Source of the DNA: a virus
Virus record (IMG/VR): IMGVR_UViG_3300042691_021397
Span: 1-22,109 of that record
DNA: 22,109 bases
Strand: one strand, 5' to 3'
In this document: positions 1 through 6,942 of the stretch, piece after piece
Layout: each line of letters starts with the position of its first letter
Position numbering within the stretch: position 1 is the stretch's first letter
The notes under the pieces: model-generated
Told to the model about the DNA's origin: nothing
The model's database searches: none
What the model saw: the letters and a program-made list of their open reading frames with translations, nothing else
Program-made: the position numbers and the translations under genes

Positions 1-2102
1 TAAACTCCAATAGTGGTAGTTTGAATGGAGTATTTAGCTTAACTGGTAATTATGCTTCAGTTTATAGTACTGTTCAGAGTAATAGTGCATATTTAAGAGT
101 TACTGTTAATAATAATTCCAACATTATAGTTGGAACCAATTCATTTCCTAATACTACTGTAGGCGCAAGCAACGTATCAGTAGGGTTATTTAATATGCTT
201 GCGAACACTACCGGAAACATGAATAGTGTTTTAGGTTCATTTTCATTACCATATAATCAAACCGGAAGTTTTAATACTGCTATTGGAAATCAAGTTTTAT
301 ATACGAACGTTGCGGGGAACCATAATATAGGAATAGGACAAAGTAGTTTATTATTTAATTATAGTGGTAGTGATAATATAGCATTAGGATATCAATCACT
401 ATATAATAACTTAACATCAAGTAATAATATAGCAATAGGAAGACAATCATCGTTTAATAATTTAACAGGAACCAATAATTTTTCAGTTGGTTACCAATCA
501 TTATATCAAAATATCGGAGGAACTAATAATTTTGCGGTAGGATATCAATCTCTAAGTTCAAACACTTATGGATTAGCTAATATAGCATTAGGATATCAAA
601 CTTTAGTTTCAAATACAGATGGGGTTAATAATATAGCTAATGGACATCAATCATTATATTCGAATCGAGTTGGAAGTAATAATATAGCGAATGGTCGTTT
701 AGCATTAGCATTTAATAATGCAGATAATAATATAGCTAATGGTCTTATGGCATCATTTTATAATGTCATAGGAACTAATAATAACGCTAACGGATATCAA
801 GCATTATATAATAATTTATCTGGAAGTAATAATTTTGCTAATGGATTCCAAACTTTATTTGCAAATATAGGAGGAAATCACAATTTCGCTAGTGGATTTA
901 GAGCTTTAAGTTCCTCTACATACGCAGAAGACAACACCGCAATAGGATTTGTTGCTTTAGCCAAAAATACAACAGGATATTCAAATATAGCAATTGGAAA
1001 TAACGCTTTAGCTAATAACACAACTGGAAATTCAAACGCAGCATTAGGTTACCAAACTTTAATTTCAAATACAGTTGGAAGTAATAATATAGCTAATGGA
1101 TTTCAAGCTATGTATTTTAATACTACCGGAAATAATAACATAGCTTTCGGTAGGTCGTCCTTATCTTATAACATATCAGGTGGAAATAACGTAGCTTTTG
1201 GTAATGGATCATTAAGACAAAACATAGGAGGAAACAACAATTTTGCTGCTGGAAATAACGCTTTAATTTCTAATACTTATGGTTATTCTAATGTAGCAAT
1301 TGGAAACGTAGCTTTAAATAATAATACAATAGGATTTGATAATATAGCTATAGGAGATAGTACATTACTTGGTAATAATTCAGGGCAAAAAAATATAGCT
1401 TTGAATGTTGGAGCATTACAAGCAAATCAAACTGGAAGTAACAACATATCATTAGGATTCCAAACTTTATTTTTTAATGCTACTGGAAGTAATAATATAG
1501 CTCAAGGCGTTCAAGCTTTAGCATATAATAATGCTGAACATAACACAGCAATCGGGTATCAAACACTATTCAATAATACTATAGGTATTGGTAATATAGC
1601 AATAGGAAATCAAGCATTAAAAACTAACACCGGAGGAAACTATAATGTTGGCATTGGTTGGGGTCAAAATGCAAGTTCCGCTACCATAAGTAACGAAGTA
1701 AATATAGGAAACGGATCAGTTGTAGCTAGATTCCAAGGAGCAGCTTCAGCTTGGAGCTTCGTATCCGATGAAAGAGATAAAACAAACATTCAATCATTAG
1801 ATCTAGGAGTTGAATTTGTAAATCAACTTAAACCTAGAAAATTCGAATGGAATATAAGAGAATGTGAAGTAGACAAAGGAAAGCCAGCAATCGGGTTTAT
1901 AGCTCAAGAACTTCTAGATTGCGTAGAATCGAATAATGTTAAGTATACAAATTTGGTCGATACTAACGATAAGAATAAATATACGGTGGCTCAAACTAAC
2001 CTCATACCAGTACTTGTAAAAGCTATTCAAGAACTATCAAAAGAATTATTAGAAGTAAAAAACGAATTAAACACACTTAAAAATGTCAACGATACCAAAT
2101 AA
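1..2102 (+). CDS. Tail fibre protein with YadA-head-like repeats and C-terminal S74 chaperone (5' truncated)
   Basis: The reading frame is open to the left edge (first full codon at base 3), so the true start lies outside the window; the TTG at 21 is internal. Bases 171-1694 encode 30 tandem units of 17 residues (two have 16) of the form N-I-A-x-G-x-x-x-L-x-x-N-x-x-G-x-N, like the stacked beta-roll of trimeric YadA-type heads. The last 112 residues, from the Ser codon at 1764, are an intramolecular chaperone of the endosialidase/peptidase S74 family: SDERDK supplies the Ser and, five residues on, the Lys of the known self-cleavage dyad, followed by GFIAQEL and a terminal coiled coil (QELSKELLEVKNELNTLK). 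In that family the chaperone trimerises the fibre and then cuts itself off before the Ser. The 3' end overlaps the neck gene by 20 bases. The gene is probably a host-recognition fibre; its receptor cannot be told. Confidence 0.9.
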   Translation, partial: NSNSGSLNGVFSLTGNYASVYSTVQSNSAYLRVTVNNNSNIIVGTNSFPNTTVGASNVSVGLFNMLANTTGNMNSVLGSFSLPYNQTGSFNTAIGNQVLYTNVAGNHNIGIGQSSLLFNYSGSDNIALGYQSLYNNLTSSNNIAIGRQSSFNNLTGTNNFSVGYQSLYQNIGGTNNFAVGYQSLSSNTYGLANIALGYQTLVSNTDGVNNIANGHQSLYSNRVGSNNIANGRLALAFNNADNNIANGLMASFYNVIGTNNNANGYQALYNNLSGSNNFANGFQTLFANIGGNHNFASGFRALSSSTYAEDNTAIGFVALAKNTTGYSNIAIGNNALANNTTGNSNAALGYQTLISNTVGSNNIANGFQAMYFNTTGNNNIAFGRSSLSYNISGGNNVAFGNGSLRQNIGGNNNFAAGNNALISNTYGYSNVAIGNVALNNNTIGFDNIAIGDSTLLGNNSGQKNIALNVGALQANQTGSNNISLGFQTLFFNATGSNNIAQGVQALAYNNAEHNTAIGYQTLFNNTIGIGNIAIGNQALKTNTGGNYNVGIGWGQNASSATISNEVNIGNGSVVARFQGAASAWSFVSDERDKTNIQSLDLGVEFVNQLKPRKFEWNIRECEVDKGKPAIGFIAQELLDCVESNNVKYTNLVDTNDKNKYTVAQTNLIPVLVKAIQELSKELLEVKNELNTLKNVNDTK
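171..1694 (+). repeat. 30 tandem 51-base (17-residue) units in the first fibre gene
   Basis: The units start at Asn 171-173 and end at 1694; 28 have 17 codons and two have 16 (ending NNADN and NNAEH), which accounts exactly for the 1524 bases. They are well conserved in protein and less so in DNA. A larger period is overlaid: the marker NIGG followed by NFA begins at 510, 864 and 1221, seven units apart each time. Confidence 0.9.
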
Positions 2103-2952
2103 ATTTCATGGTAGTACTACTTTTAATTCAAAAATAAAAAGTTATGACCATTTAGCTCAAAGAGTAAGAAGAACATTAGGAGAACCACTTGTTGACATAG
2201 AAGTTAGCAGTGAACAAATGTATGAATTTATCGATATTGCTATTGAATGGTTCACTAAATTTTCAGGAGTAACAGAAGAATATTTAATTTTTAAATCTGA
2301 TTTATATGAATTTGGAATTGGATTAAAAATAGATAAACTATTCAGTATTACTCCAGAAATGTATAATTCTATAGATTCATCATCCCCATCTTTAAGTGCG
2401 GGATATGATTTCGATATGGATGACTATAGAAAAGTTGTTGATGTATTTTCAATAGAGCAAGGAAATACTAGCGGCGTTAATACGTTATTTACTATAGAAC
2501 ACACTATAGCTCAACAAGCATATTTTGGACATTTATTAGGAAATGTGGGATACGATTTAATAACTTGGAATTCGTTAAAAGAATGGTTAGATACAAGAGA
2601 AAAGTTATTAGCACTAAAACCATATTTTAGATTCAATCCAGACACACAAATTTTAAAATTAATACCAGAACCAAATAAAGCATTAAGTTATTACGGACTT
2701 GTTGGATGCAAAGTTCAAAAACCAATTAAAGATTTAGTATCTCAACTTTGGGTGTTTAGATATGTAACAGCTTTAACTAAAATTTCTGTAGGAAATGTAA
2801 GAGGAAAATATAGCGGAACAAATTTATTCGGCGGACAACAAGTAAATTATCAAGATTTCATGAATCAAGGAATAAAAGAAAAAGAAGAACTGGAAAAAGA
2901 ATTAATGTCTAATTATGTAGATACTGATCCAGTAAGATTTTTCATAGGTTAA
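2083..2952 (+). CDS. 13: Neck protein gp13 (head-tail connector completion)
   Basis: This 289-residue protein resembles T4 gp13 (309 residues), which with gp14 forms the neck that closes the DNA-filled head and receives the tail. The N-terminal part (about residues 25-60, VRRTLGEPLVDIEVSSEQMY then AIEWFTKF) matches the opening of gp13, with its RRLGAP-type segment and following helix. The C-terminus (VTALTKISVGNVRGKY, a Lys/Glu helix, then DPVRFFIG) matches the gp13 ending of a Glu-rich helix followed by PPFGILVG. The ATG lies inside the end of the fibre gene (20-base overlap) and has no Shine-Dalgarno sequence, so translation may be coupled. The stop overlaps the gp4 start as TAATG. No gp14-like gene is in the window. 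Confidence 0.8.
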   Translation: MSTIPNKFHGSTTFNSKIKSYDHLAQRVRRTLGEPLVDIEVSSEQMYEFIDIAIEWFTKFSGVTEEYLIFKSDLYEFGIGLKIDKLFSITPEMYNSIDSSSPSLSAGYDFDMDDYRKVVDVFSIEQGNTSGVNTLFTIEHTIAQQAYFGHLLGNVGYDLITWNSLKEWLDTREKLLALKPYFRFNPDTQILKLIPEPNKALSYYGLVGCKVQKPIKDLVSQLWVFRYVTALTKISVGNVRGKYSGTNLFGGQQVNYQDFMNQGIKEKEELEKELMSNYVDTDPVRFFIG

Positions 2953-3407
2953 TGAAACCAAAAAGTAAAAATAAAAATTTCGTTCAAGGTAAATTCAATC
3001 CTAAAAATATAGAAAAATATAAAGGTACATTTCCAATTTTATATAGATCATTAATGGAATTAAAATCTATGAGATGGATGGATAATAATCCTAACGTCTT
3101 AAAATGGACTTCTGAAACAATAATAATCCCATATACATCTCCAATAGATGGTAAAATACATAGATATTTTACAGATTTATCTTGTGAAATGAAAATGAGA
3201 GACGGAACAAATAAAAAATTATTAATAGAAGTTAAACCAGAAAAACAAACATTTCCACCAATAGAAACACCAAGAAAAAAGAAAAAAACTATATTATATG
3301 AAAAATATAATTATGCTGTAAATTGTGCTAAATGGGAAGCAGCTAAGAAGTGGGCTAAAAATAAAGGATATATATTTTTTATTTTAACCGAAAAACACAT
3401 TTCTTAA
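2952..3407 (+). CDS. 4: Head completion protein gp4
   Basis: At 151 residues it equals the usual length of T4 gp4 (150), which is needed to finish the DNA-filled head before tail joining and belongs to a nuclease-like fold (TnsA-like). Matching features are GKFNPKNIEKYKG near residue 13, YRSLMELKSMRWMDNNPNV at about 31-49, the strand WTSETIIIPY, HRYFTDL and LLIEVKPEKQ. The Asp of YFTDL and the Glu-x-Lys of IEVKP are the likely metal-site residues of a PD-(D/E)xK-type nuclease; this assignment is inferred from spacing. Its ATG shares the A of the previous TAA stop (TAATG), a typical translational-coupling arrangement. It sits just ahead of the promoter-like element before the protease gene. 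Confidence 0.85.
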   Translation: MKPKSKNKNFVQGKFNPKNIEKYKGTFPILYRSLMELKSMRWMDNNPNVLKWTSETIIIPYTSPIDGKIHRYFTDLSCEMKMRDGTNKKLLIEVKPEKQTFPPIETPRKKKKTILYEKYNYAVNCAKWEAAKKWAKNKGYIFFILTEKHIS

Positions 3408-3441
3408 ACATTTTTAAATGAAATTGAATATATATTGAATA

Positions 3442-3449
3442 AGTAAATA
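3442..3449 (+). promoter_or_regulatory. Late-promoter-like octamer before gp21
   Basis: The octamer AGTAAATA (T4 late consensus TATAAATA) lies in the 46-base gap between gp4 and gp21, with only four bases between it and the ATG. No Shine-Dalgarno sequence is present. With T4 geometry the transcript would begin at or within the start codon. Confidence 0.4.
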
Positions 3450-3453
3450 ATAT

Positions 3454-4125
3454 ATGTCAAATAATGTGTATAAACTTTTAGTTGAAGAGCCAACATACGA
3501 AGTTAAATATTTAATAGAAGAACAAAATAGAAACACCCCTTCAAACATGTACATCAAAGGTCCATTTTTAATGGCTAATGAGGCGAATAGAAATAAAAGA
3601 GTTTATCCATTAGAAGAAATGGTAAAAGAAGTTTCTCGATATGATAGAGAAATGATAAAACAAAATAGAGCTACCGGAGAATTAAACCACCCACAAAGTC
3701 CAGAAATTAATTTGGAAAGAGCTTGTCACATGGTTACTGAACTTACACAAGAAGGAAATATTTTTACTGGAAAATCTAAAATATTATCAACTCCAGTTGG
3801 TCAAGTTGTTAGATCTCTAATTTTAGATGGTGTAAAATTAGGAGTTTCATCTAGAGCATTAGGAAGAGTTGATTCTGATAAAGGAATAAATAGAGTATCT
3901 GATTTTAGATTAGTAGCAGTTGATGTAGTAGCTGACCCATCAGTACCAACAGCATTCGTAAATGGAATTTTAGAATCCAAACAATGGGTTTTAATGGATA
4001 ATGGTGAATTCGAACCAGTATATGAAAATTTCGAAAGAAAAATTTCTACATTACCGAAAACAAATAAAGATCAATACTTGAAAGAACAAATTATTATTTT
4101 TATAAATTCACTTAAAACACTGTAA
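3454..4125 (+). CDS. 21: Prohead core protease gp21
   Basis: This is a 223-residue serine protease of the T4 gp21 family (herpesvirus-assemblin-like), which matures the prohead by cutting scaffold and capsid proteins after (I/L)xE. Visible landmarks are MANEANRNKRVYP (about 40-52), GELNHP carrying the catalytic-type His79, GVSSRALG carrying the nucleophile-type Ser (132 or 133), and VAVDVVADPS (about 155-163). An I-L-E site at residues 172-174 (NGILESK) could be a self-trimming site just after the catalytic core. The order protease, small core protein, scaffold, capsid is close to the 21-22-23 order of T4. A TAAATA-type element precedes the start. Confidence 0.9.
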   Translation: MSNNVYKLLVEEPTYEVKYLIEEQNRNTPSNMYIKGPFLMANEANRNKRVYPLEEMVKEVSRYDREMIKQNRATGELNHPQSPEINLERACHMVTELTQEGNIFTGKSKILSTPVGQVVRSLILDGVKLGVSSRALGRVDSDKGINRVSDFRLVAVDVVADPSVPTAFVNGILESKQWVLMDNGEFEPVYENFERKISTLPKTNKDQYLKEQIIIFINSLKTL

Positions 4126-4126
4126 G

Positions 4127-4134
4127 TATAAATA
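4127..4134 (+). promoter_or_regulatory. Perfect T4-type late promoter octamer TATAAATA
   Basis: An exact TATAAATA starts two bases after the gp21 stop and ends five bases before the next ATG (4140). In T4 this octamer occupies about -13 to -6, which would put +1 on or next to the A of the ATG. There is no Shine-Dalgarno sequence. Confidence 0.55.
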
Positions 4135-4139
4135 TTATT

Positions 4140-4394
4140 ATGAAAATGAAATCTTGTAAAACAAAAGGTAAATACAAAAAATTACCACCAAAAAAGAATA
4201 AAGAAAAATTAGAAGATTCTGTAAATATAAGATCTTTATTATCTAAATTTGTAACTAATATTTTTGAAAAAAATTATTCAAATGCTAATTCTATTTTGGA
4301 AACTGTAATTACAGAAAAATTAAAGAAAAAAATTAAAACATCAGCAAAGAAAAAAAAATGTTCGTGCGGATGTGATGAATGCGAAGAAAAATAA
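4140..4394 (+). CDS. Small probable prohead core protein with C-terminal Cys cluster
   Basis: This 84-residue protein is not firmly recognised by sequence. Its position between protease and scaffold, its small charged make-up, and a helix of the type SLLSKFVTNIFEKNYSNA recall small T4-like prohead core proteins (gp67/gp68 class). It contains three (I/L)xE triplets (IFE 41-43, ILE 52-54, ITE 57-59), the specificity of gp21, as expected for a core protein cut to internal peptides. The N-terminus is strongly Lys-rich. The C-terminus, KKKCSCGCDECEEK, holds four Cys (74, 76, 78, 81) that could bind metal, which is unexpected for a core protein. It is expressed with gp21/gp22 or from the TATAAATA just upstream. 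Confidence 0.55.
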   Translation: MKMKSCKTKGKYKKLPPKKNKEKLEDSVNIRSLLSKFVTNIFEKNYSNANSILETVITEKLKKKIKTSAKKKKCSCGCDECEEK

Positions 4395-4438
4395 AAAAAA
4401 ATATCAAAAAAGTAATCAACCAAGGATAATTATTAATA

Positions 4439-4446
4439 TATAAATT
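4439..4446 (+). promoter_or_regulatory. Late-promoter-like element before gp22
   Basis: TATAAATT (7 of 8 to the T4 late octamer) ends one base before the gp22 ATG. It is too close for a normal T4 start upstream of the ATG, so it may instead be part of an A/T-rich initiation region. The AAGGA at 4421-4425 is too far upstream to act as a ribosome site. Confidence 0.25.
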
Positions 4447-4447
4447 T

Positions 4448-5356
4448 ATGGATCTAAAATCAATATTAGAAAAAATGGACAACTCTGTTATTTCAGAAGA
4501 AGTAGCTAAAGAAATAGCAGAAGCGTTTGAAACCGCAGTTAATGAAAAAGTAGAAAACCGAGTTTCTCTACAGTTAGAAAAATCATTAAGCGAACAAGAT
4601 GATGATCACGCTAAAAAATTAGAAAAACTATTAGAAGCAATCGACGCCGATCATAGTGATAAACTCCAGAAAGTTGTTAATGCGATTAATGAAAACCACA
4701 CTGAAAAATTGGAACAGTTAGTTTCTTTTTATCGCAAAGCTTTAAACGAAAAAGCAGAAAGTTTTTCTAATAACATTATTAACGAACTTAGTAATTATTT
4801 AGATTTATATATTGAAAAATTAATTCCAAAAGATCAGCTGGAAGAAGCTGTTGAAAACGTTTATGCTAAAAAGCAATTAGATGAAATTCGTAAATTAGTT
4901 GGAATAGATTCTAATTATGTAAATAAACAAATTAAAGATACTATTTCAGAAGGAAAACAAGTTATTGATAATTTAACTGAAGAGTTAAATAAGTCAAAAG
5001 AAGAAAATCAACAACTTTTAGAAAAAGTCCAAACAATAGAAGCTAATATGATTCTTGAAGAAAAAACAAGAAACATGATTAAAGCTAAAAAAGATTTTGT
5101 AATTAAATTATTAGGAGATAAAAATAAATCCTATATCGAAGAAAATTTTAACTACGTAGTTGAGATGTTCGACGCTAGTGAAGAAGAGAAAGAAGTAGAA
5201 TTAGCAGTTGAGGCTAAACAAAACGCATTAAGTCGTAATGTTAAAGTCCCAGCAACTATTATTTCTGAATCTAACACTATTTCTAACCAAGGAAATATCT
5301 TGGTTGGCGGATATCTGAGTGAATTGAAGAAAACAGAGGGGTATAATAAAAAGTAA
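4448..5356 (+). CDS. 22: Prohead scaffold (core) protein gp22
   Basis: This is a 302-residue, highly charged and almost wholly helical protein directly upstream of the capsid gene, as for T4 gp22 (269 residues), the main internal scaffold on which gp23 assembles. N-terminal helix: about 15-45 (EEVAKEIAEAFETAVNEK). Residues 53-95 form three 15-residue units, each beginning with Asp/Asn-His and carrying K-L near the middle (His54, His69, His84). Long coiled-coil segments follow (about 160-215), then a C-terminal segment rich in Glu. The scaffold is expected to be degraded by gp21. Arg is partly coded by CGT/CGC (for example in FYRKAL and EIRKLV), intermediate between the upstream genes and gp23. 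No Shine-Dalgarno sequence is close to the ATG. Confidence 0.85.
   Translation: MDLKSILEKMDNSVISEEVAKEIAEAFETAVNEKVENRVSLQLEKSLSEQDDDHAKKLEKLLEAIDADHSDKLQKVVNAINENHTEKLEQLVSFYRKALNEKAESFSNNIINELSNYLDLYIEKLIPKDQLEEAVENVYAKKQLDEIRKLVGIDSNYVNKQIKDTISEGKQVIDNLTEELNKSKEENQQLLEKVQTIEANMILEEKTRNMIKAKKDFVIKLLGDKNKSYIEENFNYVVEMFDASEEEKEVELAVEAKQNALSRNVKVPATIISESNTISNQGNILVGGYLSELKKTEGYNKK
4604..4738 (+). repeat. Three 15-residue units in the scaffold protein
   Basis: Residues 53-67, 68-82 and 83-97 align as (D/N)-H-x-x-K-L-x-x-(L/V)-(L/V)-x-x-I-x-x, with the third diverging at its end (SFY). A 15-residue unit is close to two heptads plus one and suits a helical bundle. Confidence 0.7.
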
Positions 5357-5402
5357 TTTTTAATATATTTTATGTTTAAATTCAATTCGTATCTATCCAT
5401 AG

Positions 5403-5407
5403 AAGGA
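5403..5407 (+). promoter_or_regulatory. Shine-Dalgarno sequence of the capsid gene
   Basis: AAGGA stands 11 bases before the gp23 ATG in a 62-base leader. It is the only convincing Shine-Dalgarno sequence among the gene starts here, though the spacing is rather long. Confidence 0.5.
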
Positions 5408-5418
5408 AACAAACAAAT

Positions 5419-6873
5419 ATGAAAACCGTTAATCCATCAGTAGGCTATATTGACCGTTCTCGTGCAACACAGTTAGTTGAAAAATGGTCGCCTGTTCTCG
5501 ATTACTCATCCGATAAGGTAACAGCAATCGAAGACGAACATGCCCGTTTAACAACTGCTATTCTCATGGAAAACCAAGAACGTTGGTGTATCGAAGAAGC
5601 TGGTAACACAGCTGGTACAACCGGTGTTTTTGGTAATAATTCAGGTGGTCTTTATAACCCACCAGGATCTATTACTTCCGGAGATACCTATGCTAGTGGA
5701 GATTCTCGTTTACCTAAGATTCTTATCCCAATGGTACGCAGAACTTTCCCTGAGCTTATCACGAATGAAATCGTCGGTGTACAGCCAATGTCAGGACCAG
5801 TAGGTTTAGCGTTTGCCTTACGTTACCGCTATGAAGCAGATAGCCTTGGAGCCAACGGCCTCGATGGTTACGCCACAGGTGCTACTACAGCATCAAACAC
5901 TGGCGTATCCAGAGCAGCAGCCGACGGCAAAGAAATTGGCTATCAATACTTGGATACTCGTTTCACCGGTACTTCAGCTACCTCACTCTCCGGCCTCGGT
6001 GGTGCAGGAACTGAATTCCAAATGCTTGATGAAGATAAAGGCGTTGCCGCTCTTCTCAATCAATTTGAATTAACCGGAAACATCCCACAAGTTGTTGTTG
6101 AATTCAGCAAAACAGCAGTCGAAGCTGGCACACGCCGCCTCGCCGCTCGCTGGTCTGTTGAATTAGAACAAGACTTGAAGAACATGAACGGACTCGATAT
6201 CGACAATGAACTCACTAATGCTATGTCATATGAGCTTCAAGCCGAAATCGACCGCGAAATGGTCATGAGAATGGTTCAAGTATGCTTAACAGCAGGTAGT
6301 GGAAGTGGATACTCGTTCTGGTACGCTCAGTCCGCCGACGCACGTTGGTTGGGTGAGAGAAACCGTGACTTCTACAGCAAGGTAATTGTCGAAGCTAACC
6401 GCATCGCAATTCGTAACCGCCGTGGTAGTGCTAATTTCATTATCGCTACACCTCGCGTTTGCGCTATCCTTGAGATGTTACCTGAGTTTCAGTGGATGCC
6501 AGTAAACGGTAACGTTAATACCCAGCCAACAGGCATTGCCAAAGTTGGTAACTTGGGTGGACGTTTCACTGTTTACCGCGACACACGTACAGACGCGCAG
6601 TATCTCGACGGCAGACGTTCAGCCGCACTTGAGTACGCTTTACTTGGTTACAAAGGTTCCGAATATTATGATACCGGTATTGTATATTGCCCATACATCC
6701 CAGTTATGATTCAACGCACAATTGGTCCTAATGACTTCTCTCCAAGAGTTGGTCTTATGACTCGTTACGGCGTAGTCGATCATATCTTTGGTGCAAATCT
6801 ATACTACCACACCATCATAGTTAAAGGTCTTGGTAATGCATTCGTACCCGATCAAGGTCGCATTTATCTGTAA
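5419..6873 (+). CDS. 23: Major capsid protein gp23
   Basis: This is a 484-residue precursor of the head shell protein (T4 gp23 is 521). It forms the hexamers of the capsid with the HK97-type fold known for the family. Residues IPMVRRTFPELITNEIVGVQPM match the diagnostic gp23 segment with GMVRRAIPNL and GVQPM. The N-terminal propeptide holds KWSPVLD and ENQERWCIEE; the (I/L)xE site I58-E59-E60, followed by AG, aligns with the gp21 cut in T4 gp23 (LTE before AEIGG), giving a mature protein of about 424 residues. Base use differs sharply from the neighbours: some 60-base stretches reach 34 G+C (5821-5880, 6121-6180) and Arg is mostly CGT/CGC rather than AGA. It has a Shine-Dalgarno sequence and a strong terminator. 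No vertex protein (gp24) gene follows. Confidence 0.95.
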   Translation: MKTVNPSVGYIDRSRATQLVEKWSPVLDYSSDKVTAIEDEHARLTTAILMENQERWCIEEAGNTAGTTGVFGNNSGGLYNPPGSITSGDTYASGDSRLPKILIPMVRRTFPELITNEIVGVQPMSGPVGLAFALRYRYEADSLGANGLDGYATGATTASNTGVSRAAADGKEIGYQYLDTRFTGTSATSLSGLGGAGTEFQMLDEDKGVAALLNQFELTGNIPQVVVEFSKTAVEAGTRRLAARWSVELEQDLKNMNGLDIDNELTNAMSYELQAEIDREMVMRMVQVCLTAGSGSGYSFWYAQSADARWLGERNRDFYSKVIVEANRIAIRNRRGSANFIIATPRVCAILEMLPEFQWMPVNGNVNTQPTGIAKVGNLGGRFTVYRDTRTDAQYLDGRRSAALEYALLGYKGSEYYDTGIVYCPYIPVMIQRTIGPNDFSPRVGLMTRYGVVDHIFGANLYYHTIIVKGLGNAFVPDQGRIYL

Positions 6874-6885
6874 TATATAGCAGTC

Positions 6886-6922
6886 AAAAAAACCCGCTAA
6901 TAGAAATATTAGCGGGTTTTTT
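6886..6922. terminator. Bidirectional intrinsic terminator
   Basis: A perfect 10-bp stem (CCCGCTAATA at 6893-6902 with TATTAGCGGG at 6907-6916) closes a GAAA tetraloop. T6 follows on the right, with a further T run after one A, and A7 precedes on the left. It would stop gp23 transcripts rightward and the convergent minus-strand gene leftward. It is the only strong terminator in the window. Confidence 0.9.
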
Positions 6923-6942
6923 ATTTTTTAAAATAAGTTAAT

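Noticed and set aside
21-23. TTG at 21 as the start of the first fibre gene
   Set aside because: The frame is open upstream of it to the window edge and encodes fibre-like Asn/Ser/Gly residues, so the gene begins outside the window.
171-1694. CRISPR-like or non-coding tandem repeat
   Set aside because: Units are contiguous, in frame and diverge mostly at the DNA level while protein is kept; there are no unique spacers.
3399-3424. Inverted repeat ATTTC/GAAAT after gp4 as a terminator
   Set aside because: A short A/T stem with a bulge and no following T-run.
4421-4425. AAGGA as the ribosome site of gp22
   Set aside because: It is 22 bases from the ATG, beyond normal spacing.
5342-5347. TATAAT within the end of gp22 as a capsid promoter
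   Set aside because: The only -35-like TTGAAG (5324-5329) is 12 bases away, too close, and no TAAATA core is present.
5152-5412. Minus-strand frame opposite the end of gp22
   Set aside because: Shadow of gp22, which has clear scaffold features; the antisense product is not recognisable.
5813-6073. Plus-strand alternative frame inside gp23
   Set aside because: Lies wholly within the capsid gene, which has strong family motifs across this stretch; a by-product of its higher G+C.
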